Shown: positions 10,301 through 21,026, counted from the stretch's first letter. The stretch is 34,131 nucleotides of DNA from Pseudomonadaceae bacterium (GCA_007692485.1 REBY01000061.1:1-34131), one strand, 5' to 3'. Numbers and translations: made by a program. The notes: generated by a model not told the origin, from the sequence alone.

Positions 10301-10894
10301 ATGGCCGAGCGCAAGGCCAGCGTCGAACGCAATACTCTTGAAACCAAGATCAAGGTTGATATCAACCTGGATGGTACCGGTCAGGCCGATTTCGATATCG
10401 GTGTGCCCTTTCTTGAGCACATGCTGGATCAGATCGCCCGCCACGGGTTGATCGATATGCACATCCACTGCCGCGGCGACCTGCACATTGACGACCACCA
10501 CACCGTGGAAGATGTCGGTATCACCCTGGGCCAGGCGTTTGCCAAGGCTGTGGGCGACAAGAAGGGTATCCGTCGTTACGGCCACAGCTATGTGCCGCTG
10601 GACGAGGCCCTGTCACGCGTGGTGATCGACTTTTCCGGTCGGCCCGGCCTGCATATGGACGTGCCTTACACCCGCGCCAGCGTAGGCGGCTTTGATGTTG
10701 ACCTGTTCATGGAATTCTTCCAGGGCTTCGTCAACCACTCACAAACCACCTTGCACATCGACAATCTGAAGGGCGTGAATACCCACCACCAGATTGAAAC
10801 TGTGTTCAAGGCCTTTGGCCGCGCGCTGCGCATGGCACTGGAAGCCGACCCGCGCATGGGTGACATGATGCCTTCGACCAAGGGCTGCCTGTAA
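10301..10894 (+). CDS. hisB: Imidazoleglycerol-phosphate dehydratase
   Basis: 197 aa with [14 protein letters not shown] and [16 protein letters not shown]. Confidence 0.97.
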   Translation: MAERKASVERNTLETKIKVDINLDGTGQADFDIGVPFLEHMLDQIARHGLIDMHIHCRGDLHIDDHHTVEDVGITLGQAFAKAVGDKKGIRRYGHSYVPLDEALSRVVIDFSGRPGLHMDVPYTRASVGGFDVDLFMEFFQGFVNHSQTTLHIDNLKGVNTHHQIETVFKAFGRALRMALEADPRMGDMMPSTKGCL

Positions 10895-10897
10895 TTC

Positions 10898-11542
10898 ATG
10901 AGCAATAATGTAGCCGTTATCGACTATGGCATGGGCAACCTGCACTCGGTTGCCAAGGCCCTTGAACATGTTGGCGCGCTGCGCGTTGAAGTCACCAGCG
11001 ATCCGGCGACCATTCTGGCCGCCGATCGCGTGGTACTACCTGGCGTGGGCGCTATCCGTGACTGCGTCAGCGAGCTGCGCCAGCTAGAGCTGGACCAGAC
11101 GGTGATCGACCTGGTCGGCGAGCTCCCCTTGCTGGGTATTTGCGTCGGCATGCAAATGCTGTTCGAGCACAGCGAAGAGAACAATGGGGTCGATACGCTG
11201 GGGCTATTTCCCGGCAATGTGCGGTTTTTCGGCAATGAGCTGCAGGAAACTGACGGCAGCCGGTTGAAAGTACCGCACATGGGCTGGAATCAAGTGACCC
11301 AGACCATCGACCACCCGATCTGGCACCGCGTTGAGCAGGATGCCCGCTTCTACTTCGTGCACAGCTACTATGCGAGCCCGGAAAAAAGCGGCCAGATCGC
11401 CGGGCGCTGTCATTACGGTGTCGACTTTGCCGCCGCCATGATCCGCGACAATGTGTTCGCCACCCAATTTCACCCGGAAAAAAGCCATACCAACGGCCTG
11501 CAGTTGCTGCGCAACTTTTTGGCCTGGGACGGGCGCTGGTAA
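10898..11542 (+). CDS. hisH: Imidazole glycerol phosphate synthase subunit HisH
   Basis: Glutamine amidotransferase: [35 protein letters not shown]. Confidence 0.97.
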   Translation: MSNNVAVIDYGMGNLHSVAKALEHVGALRVEVTSDPATILAADRVVLPGVGAIRDCVSELRQLELDQTVIDLVGELPLLGICVGMQMLFEHSEENNGVDTLGLFPGNVRFFGNELQETDGSRLKVPHMGWNQVTQTIDHPIWHRVEQDARFYFVHSYYASPEKSGQIAGRCHYGVDFAAAMIRDNVFATQFHPEKSHTNGLQLLRNFLAWDGRW

Positions 11543-11567
11543 AATCTGAGCAGCAAGCTACCCGCTG

Positions 11568-11597
11568 CAAGCTGCAAGCCTGAGCGCTTGAAGCTTG
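11568..11597. repeat. Imperfect palindrome of AAGCTTGCAGC type between hisH and hisA
   Basis: CAAGCTGCAAGC-CTGAGC-GCTTGAAGCTTG, 11 of 12 pairs. Confidence 0.7.
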
Positions 11598-11637
11598 ACG
11601 TCTGGGGCTTGAGGCTCTTTTTCCAAAGGAAAAAGAC

Positions 11638-12375
11638 ATGCTGATTATCCCTGCTATTGACCTTAAAGACGGTGCCTGCGTGCGCTTGCGCCAGGGCCTG
11701 ATGGAGGATGCCACGGTATTTTCCGATGACCCGGTCGCCATGGCCGCCAAGTGGGTTGAAGCCGGTTGCCGCCGCCTGCACCTGGTCGATCTCAATGGTG
11801 CCTTTGAGGGTAAGCCGGTTAACGGCGATGCCGTCACTGCAATCGCCAAACGCTATCCCGACCTACCGATCCAGATTGGTGGCGGCATTCGCTCGCTGGA
11901 AACCATTGAAGAATACGTTCGTGCCGGGGTCAGCTATGTGATTATCGGCACCAAGGCGGTCAAGCAACCCGAGTTTGTCGGCGAAGCCTGTCGCGCCTTT
12001 CCGGGTAAGGTCATCGTTGGCTTGGACGCCAAAGATGGCTTCGTGGCTACTGATGGCTGGGCAGAAGTCAGCAACATTCAGGTTATCGACCTGGCCAAAC
12101 GCTTTGAAGCTGACGGCGTATCCGCCATTGTTTACACCGATATCGCCAAAGACGGCATGATGCAGGGCTGCAATGTTGACGCCACCGCCGCACTGGCCAA
12201 CGCCACGAAAATCCCGGTCATAGCCTCCGGCGGCATCCATCATATCGGCGACATTCAGACCCTGCTTGACGCCGGCGCCCCCGGCATCATGGGCGCTATT
12301 ACCGGCCGCGCCATCTACGAAGGCACCCTGGATGTGGCCGAAGCGCAGGCGCTGTGCGACCGGGCGCGGGGCTAG
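11638..12375 (+). CDS. hisA: Phosphoribosylformimino-5-aminoimidazole carboxamide ribotide isomerase
   Basis: [42 protein letters not shown]. Confidence 0.97.
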   Translation: MLIIPAIDLKDGACVRLRQGLMEDATVFSDDPVAMAAKWVEAGCRRLHLVDLNGAFEGKPVNGDAVTAIAKRYPDLPIQIGGGIRSLETIEEYVRAGVSYVIIGTKAVKQPEFVGEACRAFPGKVIVGLDAKDGFVATDGWAEVSNIQVIDLAKRFEADGVSAIVYTDIAKDGMMQGCNVDATAALANATKIPVIASGGIHHIGDIQTLLDAGAPGIMGAITGRAIYEGTLDVAEAQALCDRARG

Positions 12376-12379
12376 ACAA

Positions 12380-12431
12380 CCTGGATTGCCGCGTGGCGGA
12401 TGGCCGCCACCGGCTCCTCGCAATGACCAGG
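12380..12431. repeat. REP-like palindromic element between hisA and hisF
   Basis: CCTGGATTGC...GTGGCGG-ATGG-CCGCCAC...GCTCCTCGCAATGACCAGG. The ends match the widespread ATTGCGAGGAGC.../GGATTGCC repeat type. Confidence 0.6.
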
Positions 12432-12482
12432 CACTAAACAGCAGCCAATCAGACAACCTATTTTTGTACGCGGAGAACTGAA

Positions 12483-13256
12483 ATGCCCCTGGCCAAACGC
12501 ATTATCCCCTGCCTCGACGTTGATAACGGCCGTGTGGTGAAGGGCGTTCAGTTCGAGAATATCCGCGATGCCGGCGACCCGGTGGAAGTCGCCAGGCGTT
12601 ACAACGAACAGGGCGCGGACGAGATTACCTTTCTCGACATTACCGCCAGCCACCAGGAGCGCGACACGACCCTGCACACCGTTGAGCGCATGGCCAGCCA
12701 GGTATTTATTCCGCTAACCGTAGGTGGCGGCGTGCGCACTGTCAGTGATATCCGCAACCTGCTGAATGCCGGGGCTGACAAGGTTTCCATCAATACCGCA
12801 GCGGTATTCAACCCGGAGTTTGTCGGTGAAGCCGCTGACCGCTTCGGCTCGCAGTGCATTGTGGTGGCCATTGATGCGAAACGGGTATCGGCACCTGGCG
12901 AACCCGAACGCTGGGAGATTTTCACCCATGGCGGGCGCAAACCCACCGGGCTGGATGCGGTAGCTTGGGCGAAAAAGATGGAAGACCTCGGTGCCGGTGA
13001 AATCCTCCTGACCAGTATGGATCAGGACGGCGTGAAAAGCGGGTATGACCTGGGCGTAACGCGCGCCATCAGCGACACCCTGCATATCCCGGTTATCGCC
13101 TCTGGCGGGGTTGGCAACTTGCAACACCTCGCCGATGGCGTACTCCAAGGCGGCGCTGATGCCGTGCTGGCCGCGAGCATTTTCCATTTTGGCGAATACA
13201 GCATTACCGAAGCCAAGGCTTTTATGGCTGCTCAAGGTATCGAGATGCGTCTGTAA
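12483..13256 (+). CDS. hisF: Imidazole glycerol phosphate synthase subunit HisF
   Basis: [64 protein letters not shown]. Confidence 0.98.
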   Translation: MPLAKRIIPCLDVDNGRVVKGVQFENIRDAGDPVEVARRYNEQGADEITFLDITASHQERDTTLHTVERMASQVFIPLTVGGGVRTVSDIRNLLNAGADKVSINTAAVFNPEFVGEAADRFGSQCIVVAIDAKRVSAPGEPERWEIFTHGGRKPTGLDAVAWAKKMEDLGAGEILLTSMDQDGVKSGYDLGVTRAISDTLHIPVIASGGVGNLQHLADGVLQGGADAVLAASIFHFGEYSITEAKAFMAAQGIEMRL

Positions 13257-13293
13257 GGAACCGGCGCTGCCTAAGGCGGCGCGCCCATGCAGC

Positions 13294-14211
13294 TTAACGC
13301 TCCAGCAGCATCGTCACCGGCACCAGAACAACGCCTTCGCGCTCGGCCAAGCCAGGTAACACCTGCTCAAGAAAGGCCAGGGTTTCCCGGTACGGGTGAC
13401 CGATAACGATAACCTGCCCCTCCTCTCGCGCCATTTCCAGCGCTACGGCAAAGGAGCGCGCAATCGCCTCGGCATCACGCACATGATCCAGAAACACCTG
13501 ACGTGACGCATGCGGCACCCCGGCTGCCGCAGCCGCAAATGCAGCCTCGGTCGCCGCCGTGGTTCGGCTATCAAGGAAGAACAGTTGCTTGCGCTGCAAG
13601 ACTGCCATAACCGCATCCATCGCCTCACGATCAGCTGTCAGCAGGCTACCCATATGATTATTGATGCCGGCGACGCCGGGCAGCTCGGCAAGGTTATCGC
13701 GCAGAATGGTGGCGTAATCTTCGCGTTGCGTTTGCTGGTACAGGCCGCCGGGGCCAATGGGCAAACCCGCGCCATTCTCCATCGGCTGGTGCAGCATCAC
13801 TGTTTGACCGGCTTGGCTGGCTTCACGCGCCAGCTGCTCGGCGAAGGGGGTTTGCGGAAGAATCGCCAAGGCTACGGGGCCTGGCAGTGCGATAATTCGG
13901 CGACCCTCGGTATAACTGTGCCCGAGATCGTCTATCACAATGGCCATGACCGGACCGTCTGGTGGCGCCGAGGCCAGTGCTGCGTCGGAAGCGTCCGGCT
14001 CAGGCAAGAGTGGCAGAGTCCCCGGATACACCAGCCAGTCTGGCAGCGCCTCCGGCTTGTCTATCAGCACCAGTTGCTCCCAGGCTGTCGGCTCGACAGG
14101 GAGCCCACTGCTGGCCTCGGGTTCAGGCGGCACTTCCGGCTCGGCAGGCGGGTCACTACATGCCACTAACAAGCTAAGCGCCAACAGCGCCGGAAGTCGC
14201 CCCCAGCTCAT
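13294..14211 (-). CDS. Divergent polysaccharide deacetylase family protein (YibQ-like)
   Basis: Lipobox LLVACS; VMAIVIDDLGHS, LPGVAGINNHMGSLLT, VIVIGHPYRETL. Confidence 0.9.
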   Translation of the reverse strand: MSWGRLPALLALSLLVACSDPPAEPEVPPEPEASSGLPVEPTAWEQLVLIDKPEALPDWLVYPGTLPLLPEPDASDAALASAPPDGPVMAIVIDDLGHSYTEGRRIIALPGPVALAILPQTPFAEQLAREASQAGQTVMLHQPMENGAGLPIGPGGLYQQTQREDYATILRDNLAELPGVAGINNHMGSLLTADREAMDAVMAVLQRKQLFFLDSRTTAATEAAFAAAAAGVPHASRQVFLDHVRDAEAIARSFAVALEMAREEGQVIVIGHPYRETLAFLEQVLPGLAEREGVVLVPVTMLLER

Positions 14212-15473
14212 GGTTTCTTGCGGGTGATATGCAAGCCCTTGAGCAAAGTCAACGCCTGATTCAACTGATAGTCACTATCCTGCGGGCGCTCGCGCTCTTC
14301 TGCTGCGACCGGCGTGCTGGTTTCACTGCGGCGCAAATGGCCCTGTAAGTCAGATTCACGCACAGCGCCAATTTCGTCTTCTTCACGGGTCAGCCGGGCA
14401 CGCTCGACGCGAATGTCCGGCACAATGCCCTGAGCCTGAATCGAGCGACCGTTCGGAGTGAAATAAATTGCCGTCGTCAGCTTCAAGCCGCGGTCATTGT
14501 TCAGCGGCAACACTGTTTGTACCGAGCCCTTACCGAAACTGTCAGTTCCCATGACCACCGCACGGCCATGATCCTGCAGCGCCCCGGCGACAATCTCTGC
14601 GGCCGACGCCGAGCCGCCATTGATCAGCACCACCACAGGCACCTCACCGCTGGGGTTGTGACTGGTGGCATTAAAGCGCATCTCTGCGTTGCTCAAACGG
14701 CCCTCGGTATACACAACATTGCCACCGGGCAAGAAACTGTCGGCCACGCCCACAGCCGCCTGTAGCACGCCACCCGGGTTGTTGCGCAAGTCGAGTACCA
14801 ACCCCCTGAGTTCACCGGCCTTTAGTTCTTTCAGCTTGTTGCGCACGTCATCGGCGGTATTGTTCTGGAACTGGGTGATACGCACGTAGGCATAACCCTC
14901 TTCCAGCATCTGGCTACGCACGCTCTGCACCCGAATCACCGCCCGGGTGAGCTCAACTTCAAAGGGCCGGCCGTCATCACGCACGATAGTCAGCGTAATG
15001 CTGGAGCCAACTTCACCGCGCATTTTGTTAACCGCATCCATCAAACTGATGCCCTTGGTCGGTTGCTCGTCCAGCTTGATGATCAAGTCGCCTGCTTCGA
15101 TGCCAGCCCGCGCGGCCGGGGTATCATCGATCGGGGAAATCACCTTGATAAAACCATCTTCCTGCCCGACTTCAATACCCAGGCCGCCGAACTGCCCTGA
15201 GGTGCTGTCCTGCAGGCCACGGAAGGCTTCTGGCTCCAGATACGCGGAGTGCGGGTCCAACCCTTCGAGCATGCCACGGATAGCATTTTCCAGCAGGGTC
15301 GCGTCATCGACCGGCTCAACATAGGCAGTACGAATCCGCTCCAGCACCTCGACAAAGGTGCGCAGTTCATTCAACGGTAATTGCCCATCTTGCAGGCTAT
15401 CGTCGGTCTGCGCCACGGCCACACCGAGGAACACACTCAACACACAGAGCAGCAGGGCACGCAGACAAGTCAT
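14208..15473 (-). CDS. S41 family C-terminal processing peptidase (Ctp)
   Basis: PDZ region plus GLVLDLRNNPGGVLQAAVGVADSFL and NGGSASAAEIVAGALQDHGRAVVMGTDSFGKGSVQ catalytic motifs. Confidence 0.95.
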   Translation of the reverse strand: MTCLRALLLCVLSVFLGVAVAQTDDSLQDGQLPLNELRTFVEVLERIRTAYVEPVDDATLLENAIRGMLEGLDPHSAYLEPEAFRGLQDSTSGQFGGLGIEVGQEDGFIKVISPIDDTPAARAGIEAGDLIIKLDEQPTKGISLMDAVNKMRGEVGSSITLTIVRDDGRPFEVELTRAVIRVQSVRSQMLEEGYAYVRITQFQNNTADDVRNKLKELKAGELRGLVLDLRNNPGGVLQAAVGVADSFLPGGNVVYTEGRLSNAEMRFNATSHNPSGEVPVVVLINGGSASAAEIVAGALQDHGRAVVMGTDSFGKGSVQTVLPLNNDRGLKLTTAIYFTPNGRSIQAQGIVPDIRVERARLTREEDEIGAVRESDLQGHLRRSETSTPVAAEERERPQDSDYQLNQALTLLKGLHITRKKP

Positions 15474-15502
15474 GAAATTCCCCCAACAGGAAAAGAAAAG
15501 CG

Positions 15503-16678
15503 TCAGCTAGACAGCATACACCAGGCCATAGGGTCTAGCGCGCGACCCTGATGACGAATGGCAAAATACAGGCCGGCGATCGCCTGCCCACCACTACTAC
15601 CCACCGTTGCCACCGCCTCACCCGGCTGTACCCAGGTGCCGACCTCGTGCAGCAGGCTCTCGTTATGCCCATACAAGCTTAGATAGCCTTGGCCATGATC
15701 AAGGATCAGCAGCAAGCCCGAGCCGCGCAACCACTCGGCAAACACCACCCGGCCACCGTGAATGGCATGCACTGGCGTACCTTCTTCAGCACCGATCAGC
15801 AAACCATCCCAGCGCAAGCGCTCATCTTCGCCACGCTGACTGCCAAAGCGGGCTTTGACCGGGCCTTCAACCGGTAACGGTAACTTGCCCTTGGCCTCGG
15901 CAAACGGCAGGCTGCCAGCCGGTGTGGGAATACTGGTGATTGCCCGATCCAATCGCTCAATCAGATCATTCAGCGCCTTGCGTTCGGCCTGTTGCGTTTC
16001 CAACTGGCGGGTTTGTGACCCTTCCTGCTCCCGCAGGCGAGTCAACAACCGGCTGCGCTGGCGTTGCTCTTGCTCGACCGCAGCAGTGCGCTCTTCCAGT
16101 TGCGTGCGATTGTCTTGCAAGCGCTGCTGCTGGCGCACCGTCGCCTCCCGGGTCTCACGAATCTCACTCAGGGTCGCGCGGTACTGATCCAGCTCGCGCA
16201 CCCGGGCCTGACTCACCTGCTGATAATAGCGCAACATACGCGCCATGCGTGCCGGGTCGTCCTGGTTGAGCAATACCTTGAGATAATCCTGGTCACCTGC
16301 CATATAGGCAGCACGGGCCTGGCGGGCAATCTGTTCATGCTGAGACTCGAGCGCAAGCTCCAGCCGCTGATTGTCACGCCGCAACTCTTCCAGGCGTACT
16401 TCACCATCCTTGATCTGCTGCTCCAGCTCACGGCTTTCCCGTTGCAGGCGGCCGATATCGCTTTCACTTTCCTGCAGCTCGCGCTGCAAACCACTCATCT
16501 CCTGCTGCAGCCCCTTGAGCACTTCACGTAGCTGTTTGATTTCCGCTTCGGTGGCCTGCAATTGCTCACGGGCCTGCTCGGCAGTTTCCGGCTCGTCAGC
16601 CAGCACTTGGCCCAAACTCAAGCCAATTGCAAGCACTCCGATTGCCATACTTCGGCACCATCCTGGCTGGCTACGCAT
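15503..16678 (-). CDS. envC: Murein hydrolase activator EnvC
   Basis: Signal peptide, long coiled coil, degenerate LytM/M23 domain (LLILDHGQGYLSLYGHNESLLHEVGTWVQPGEAVATVGSSGGQ). Confidence 0.92.
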   Translation of the reverse strand: MRSQPGWCRSMAIGVLAIGLSLGQVLADEPETAEQAREQLQATEAEIKQLREVLKGLQQEMSGLQRELQESESDIGRLQRESRELEQQIKDGEVRLEELRRDNQRLELALESQHEQIARQARAAYMAGDQDYLKVLLNQDDPARMARMLRYYQQVSQARVRELDQYRATLSEIRETREATVRQQQRLQDNRTQLEERTAAVEQEQRQRSRLLTRLREQEGSQTRQLETQQAERKALNDLIERLDRAITSIPTPAGSLPFAEAKGKLPLPVEGPVKARFGSQRGEDERLRWDGLLIGAEEGTPVHAIHGGRVVFAEWLRGSGLLLILDHGQGYLSLYGHNESLLHEVGTWVQPGEAVATVGSSGGQAIAGLYFAIRHQGRALDPMAWCMLSS

Positions 16679-16691
16679 GCACTAACTCCTG

Positions 16692-18227
16692 TTAATCCAG
16701 ACTGGCAATACTGCGCCCAGTCATTTCCGCCGGCTGCTCCAGACCAAGCAAGGTGAGCATGGTTGGCGCCACATCAGAGAGAATTCCACCATCGCGCAAA
16801 CTTACCGTACGTGGCCCGACGTAGACAAAGGGCACCGGCTCACAGGTATGTGCGGTATGCGCCTGACCGGTGGAGTGATCAGACATCTGCTCGACATTGC
16901 CATGATCGGCCGTGATCAACGCCTCCCCACCGACCTGCTCCAAGGCCGCAACTATACGCTGCATGCAAGCATCCAGGCACTCAACCGCTTTGACCGCAGC
17001 ATCGAACACACCGGTATGCCCGACCATATCGCCGTTGGCATAATTGACCACAATCACATCATAGCGCTGTTGCTCGATGGCCTCGACAATACGATCCGTC
17101 ACCTCGGGGGCACTCATTTCTGGCTGCAGGTCATAGGTCGCCACCTGCGGCGACGGCACCAGGATGCGCTCTTCGCCGGCAAAGGGCTCTTCCCGACCAC
17201 CGGAAAAGAAGAAGGTTACGTGGGCATATTTTTCCGTTTCAGCGATGCGCAGCTGGGTCTTGCCCTGCTTGGCCAGGTATTCGCCCAATACGTTTTCCAG
17301 CGTCGCCGGCGGGTAGGCGCAGGGCGCTGGAATATCCGCCGCGTACTGGGTCAGCATGACAAAACCCGACAACGCCGGCTGGCGCCGACGGGCAAAACCG
17401 GTGAAATCAGGCTCCACAAAAGCGCGACTGAGCTCACGCGCGCGATCAGCACGGAAGTTCATGAACACCACAGCGTCACCATCCGCCACGCTGACCGGGT
17501 CACCGATGCTGGTTGCCTTGACAAACTCATCACTTTCACCGCGCTCATATGCCGCGTGCAAGCCATCAACAGCAGTTGGGCTGGCAAACTCGGCCTGACC
17601 ATCCACGATCAGATTGTAGGCCGACGCAACACGATCCCAGCGGTTATCCCGGTCCATGGCAAAGTAGCGCCCGATCAGGCTGGCAGTGCGCCCCTTACCG
17701 AGACGGGCCCAAGCCTCATCCAGCAGGCGCAGCGAGGCCTCGGCGCTTTTCGGCGGGGTGTCGCGACCATCGAGAAAGGCATGCAGATAAATGTGCTCAG
17801 CCCCCTGACGGGCCGCCAGTTCAGCCATCGCTACCAAGTGCTCTTCATGACTGTGCACGCCGCCGGGTGACAAGAGCCCCATGATATGCACGGCCTTATC
17901 CGCAGCTACCGCCTTGTCAACCGCCTGACAAATAGCCGGATTGGTGAAGAAATCCCCGTCACTGATCGCCTTGGTCACTCGGGTGAAGTCCTGGTAGACC
18001 ACACGACCGGCACCCAGATTCATATGCCCGACCTCGGAATTCCCCATCTGGCCGTCAGGCAAGCCAACATCCATGCCCGAACCGGATACCAGGGTTCGCG
18101 GCGACTCGCGCCACAACCGGTCCCAGAACGGCGTCTGTGCGGCCATGATGGCATTGGAATCAGCTGATTCGCTGTGGCCGAAACCATCAAGAATCATCAA
18201 AACCAGGGGCTTGGGAGGTACGCTCAT
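16692..18227 (-). CDS. gpmI: 2,3-bisphosphoglycerate-independent phosphoglycerate mutase
   Basis: 511 aa with [42 protein letters not shown]. Confidence 0.97.
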   Translation of the reverse strand: MSVPPKPLVLMILDGFGHSESADSNAIMAAQTPFWDRLWRESPRTLVSGSGMDVGLPDGQMGNSEVGHMNLGAGRVVYQDFTRVTKAISDGDFFTNPAICQAVDKAVAADKAVHIMGLLSPGGVHSHEEHLVAMAELAARQGAEHIYLHAFLDGRDTPPKSAEASLRLLDEAWARLGKGRTASLIGRYFAMDRDNRWDRVASAYNLIVDGQAEFASPTAVDGLHAAYERGESDEFVKATSIGDPVSVADGDAVVFMNFRADRARELSRAFVEPDFTGFARRRQPALSGFVMLTQYAADIPAPCAYPPATLENVLGEYLAKQGKTQLRIAETEKYAHVTFFFSGGREEPFAGEERILVPSPQVATYDLQPEMSAPEVTDRIVEAIEQQRYDVIVVNYANGDMVGHTGVFDAAVKAVECLDACMQRIVAALEQVGGEALITADHGNVEQMSDHSTGQAHTAHTCEPVPFVYVGPRTVSLRDGGILSDVAPTMLTLLGLEQPAEMTGRSIASLD

Positions 18228-18420
18228 AAGTCGGGGACTCGCCTTTGTGTCGAAGGATCAATGACTTTAGTTTACTTGTCCGGCCAGGTACTGTCATGCC
18301 GCGCCGCCTATATGGCCGATACAAGCGGTCAATGCAACCGACAAAAGCCCGCAGGCGGTTCTGTGCCGAGCCACTGGCGTGTATACTGGGCCGCTTTTAC
18401 ATACCCTGGAAACCCTCTAC

Positions 18421-18846
18421 ATGATGCAGTTTCTTCAACAGCTGATGGAATTCATCAGCAATCATTACCTGCTGACCACCGCCTTTCTCGCTGTATTGGT
18501 GCTGCTGATCATTACCGAAGGCCGCAAGGCTGGCCTAGTGGTCGGCCCGCAACAGGCGACTCAGCTGATCAACAAGGAAAATGCCCTCATTGTGGATGTA
18601 AGGTCGAAAAAAGACTTTGCTGCCGGGCATATCGTCGATTCGCGCAATATTCCGGCCGATCAACTGGCCAAGCGCATGAGCGAGCTTGAAAAGCACAAAG
18701 ACCAACCCATATTACTGGTATGCGCCAACGGCCAACACGCCGGCCCTTGCGCCAAACAACTCAAAGCGGCTGGCTACAACAAGGTCAACCGCCTTTCTGG
18801 CGGCGTCAACGGCTGGCGCGCCGACAACCTACCAGTGGTGAAGTAA
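18421..18846 (+). CDS. Membrane-anchored rhodanese-like domain protein
   Basis: N-terminal TM then NALIVDVRSKKDFAAGHIVDSRNIPADQL. The putative active-site loop reads CANGQHA. Start taken at 18421. Confidence 0.88.
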   Translation: MMQFLQQLMEFISNHYLLTTAFLAVLVLLIITEGRKAGLVVGPQQATQLINKENALIVDVRSKKDFAAGHIVDSRNIPADQLAKRMSELEKHKDQPILLVCANGQHAGPCAKQLKAAGYNKVNRLSGGVNGWRADNLPVVK

Positions 18847-18847
18847 T

Positions 18848-19105
18848 ATGCCTGAGATCATCATGTATTCCAGCAACTACTGCCCGTTCTGTATTCGGGC
18901 CAAGCAGTTGCTGGAAAGCAAAGGCCTGACCTTCGAGGAAATCATTGTCGATGGCCAGCCACAGCTGCGCGCCGATATGACCCGCCTTGCTGGTGGCCGC
19001 ACCTCGGTGCCGCAAATCTGGATCGGTCAGACCTATGTCGGTGGCTGTGATGAACTACTGACTCTGGAACGCAGCGGACAACTCGACCCACTGCTGGCCA
19101 ATTGA
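18848..19105 (+). CDS. grxC: Glutaredoxin 3
   Basis: 85 aa with CPFC active site, TSVPQIWIGQTYVGGCDEL. Confidence 0.95.
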   Translation: MPEIIMYSSNYCPFCIRAKQLLESKGLTFEEIIVDGQPQLRADMTRLAGGRTSVPQIWIGQTYVGGCDELLTLERSGQLDPLLAN

Positions 19106-19164
19106 AACAAATACCCGTTACGCTTCAACACCATTAACCACACAGCAAACACAAAGGACCCAAC

Positions 19165-19674
19165 ATGGCCGAGCAAAACCAGAACAATCAAGCTGCCAAT
19201 GGCGCCCAGGGCGAACAACCGCAGGTTCAATTCAGCCTGCAACGCATCTATGTAAAGGATATTTCTTTCGAGTCGCCCAAGGCACCCGAAGTCTTTCAGG
19301 CGCAGTGGAACCCACAGGTCAACCTGGATCTGAATACCCGCAATACCAAGCTGCAGGACGGTATCTACGAAGTCGTTCTCAGCCTGTCCGCCACTGTCAC
19401 CAACGGCGACAAGGACACCACCTTTATTGCCGAAGTCCAGCAGGCTGGCATCTTCGCCATCAATGGCCTGGATGAAGCCGGCATGCGCCACACCCTCGGC
19501 GCCTTCTGCCCGAACCTCTTGTTCCCTTATGCGCGTGAAGCGATCGATAACATGGTCCTGCGTGGCAGCTTCCCTCCCCTGATGCTGTCTCCGGTGAACT
19601 TCGACGCCCTGTTTGCCCAAGCCGAACAGCGCCGTGCAGCTGAAGCCGCTGACGCAAGCCAGCCGGCCAACTGA
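19165..19674 (+). CDS. secB: Protein-export chaperone SecB
   Basis: [63 protein letters not shown]. Confidence 0.97.
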   Translation: MAEQNQNNQAANGAQGEQPQVQFSLQRIYVKDISFESPKAPEVFQAQWNPQVNLDLNTRNTKLQDGIYEVVLSLSATVTNGDKDTTFIAEVQQAGIFAINGLDEAGMRHTLGAFCPNLLFPYAREAIDNMVLRGSFPPLMLSPVNFDALFAQAEQRRAAEAADASQPAN

Positions 19675-19693
19675 GCCAGCCAGCACGCTACCC

Positions 19694-19725
19694 GCGTCTG
19701 ATGCTTGTCAGCATCAGACGCTTTG
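19694..19725 (+). terminator. Perfect 11-bp hairpin after secB (candidate terminator)
   Basis: GCGTCTGATGC-TTGTCA-GCATCAGACGC followed by TTTGCTT (weak T tract). Confidence 0.65.
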
Positions 19726-19766
19726 CTTAAGGTAGTGGCCTTGCACCTTTACGGATAGATCCACGC

Positions 19767-20282
19767 ATGAGCCTGCCTGCTTCCCGCCCGCTGTACCTGG
19801 TCGTCTTTCTAGCCTGCCTGTTGATTCTCGGCAGCGCCTACTACATGGAACTGGTCATCGGCCTGCAGCCTTGTCCGTTGTGCTGGATTCAACGCATCTG
19901 CTTCATTTTGGTTGGCCTGGTCAGCCTGGCTGCCCTGCTGCACAACCCACAGCCAAAACCGCCACGTAAACGCGCTCTGGCCGCACGCGGCTATGCGATA
20001 GGCTTGCTGATCCCGACCCTGTTCGGCGCCACCATTGCCGGCCGGCAAATCTGGCTGCAGCGCCAGCCCCCGGAGTCCTTGCCCAGTTGCCTTCCCAGCA
20101 TGGATTACATGCGCGATGTATTGCCATTCCGAGACATGTTGCAACTTATTTTCAGCGGCACCGCCGATTGCGCCGCCGTAACATGGACCTTCCTCGGCTT
20201 GAGCATCGCCGAAGGCAGCCTGCTGCTGTTCATCGTGCTTACCCTGTTCGGCGTGACGCAACTGCTGCGCCGCGAGGATTAA
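19767..20282 (+). CDS. dsbB: Disulfide bond formation protein B
   Basis: Four-TM pattern, ELVIGLQPCPLCWIQRICF (CPLC), second Cys pair in LPSCLPS...ADCAAVTW. Confidence 0.93.
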   Translation: MSLPASRPLYLVVFLACLLILGSAYYMELVIGLQPCPLCWIQRICFILVGLVSLAALLHNPQPKPPRKRALAARGYAIGLLIPTLFGATIAGRQIWLQRQPPESLPSCLPSMDYMRDVLPFRDMLQLIFSGTADCAAVTWTFLGLSIAEGSLLLFIVLTLFGVTQLLRRED

Positions 20283-20327
20283 GGAAGCCAACCACGGCTT
20301 CCGCTGACATTCACGGAGGCCGTAACC

Positions 20328-20867
20328 ATGCACTTCACCTTTATCCGCACCCTGCTGCTGACCCTCGGGCTGGTTGCCTTGTTGAGCGCCTGCGCCAGCA
20401 AAGATGTCGAACAGTATGCTGACCAAGGGCCCACCCTGCGCCTGCAAGACTACTTCAATGGCGAACTGGAAGCCTGGGGCATGTTCCAGAAACGCAATGG
20501 CGAAGTGGTGCGCCGCTTCCACGTGCATATCGATGCCAGCTGGGAAGGCGATGTCGGCACTCTGGATGAATACTTCACCTATGCCGACGGCACCAATGAA
20601 CGTCGCATTTGGACCCTGGTCAAGCAAGCTGACGGCAGCTGGCGTGGCACTGCCGATGATGTCACCGGCGAAGCCCGCGGCCAGGTCGCCGGTAACGCTT
20701 TTCACTGGCAGTACACCCTGCAATTACCCGTGGACGGCCGAGTCTGGGAAGTCGACTTTGATGACTGGATGTTCCTGGTCGACGACAAGGTCATGCTGAA
20801 CCGCGCCACCATGTCAAAGTGGGGCATTCGGCTCGGTGAAGTCAGCTTGAGTTTCGTCAAGCCTTGA
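20328..20867 (+). CDS. DUF3833 family lipoprotein
   Basis: Lipobox LLSACAS; FNGELEAWGMFQKRNGEVVRRFHVHIDASWEGDVGTLDEYFTYADG. Confidence 0.85.
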   Translation: MHFTFIRTLLLTLGLVALLSACASKDVEQYADQGPTLRLQDYFNGELEAWGMFQKRNGEVVRRFHVHIDASWEGDVGTLDEYFTYADGTNERRIWTLVKQADGSWRGTADDVTGEARGQVAGNAFHWQYTLQLPVDGRVWEVDFDDWMFLVDDKVMLNRATMSKWGIRLGEVSLSFVKP

Positions 20868-21026
20868 TGCCGCCCTCGGCAAGGCATATCCTGTCCTGAC
20901 AATATGCTGATAACGGATTGCCTGCCGCACTTATGCCCCTCTGGGCTGCACCTGAGCGCGCTTCATGCAGGCAAGTACACCCAAGCCGGGCGAGCAAGCC
21001 CGGTCGCCGGACAAATGAGGTGCAAA

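Noticed and set aside
11067-11849. 260-aa minus-strand ORF over hisH/hisA
   Set aside because: Arg/Ser-rich antisense ORF opposite two confident his genes.
13257-13293. GCGCTGCC-TAA-GGCGGCGC hairpin as an intrinsic terminator between hisF and the deacetylase gene
   Set aside because: It contains a wobble pair, has a 3-nt loop and lacks a T tract on either strand; insufficient support.
16848-17870. 340-aa plus-strand ORF opposite gpmI
   Set aside because: Antisense shadow of gpmI; the translation shows no family motif.
19809-20723. 304-aa minus-strand ORF spanning dsbB and the DUF3833 gene
   Set aside because: Shadow ORF across two well-supported plus-strand genes, and the composition is not protein-like.
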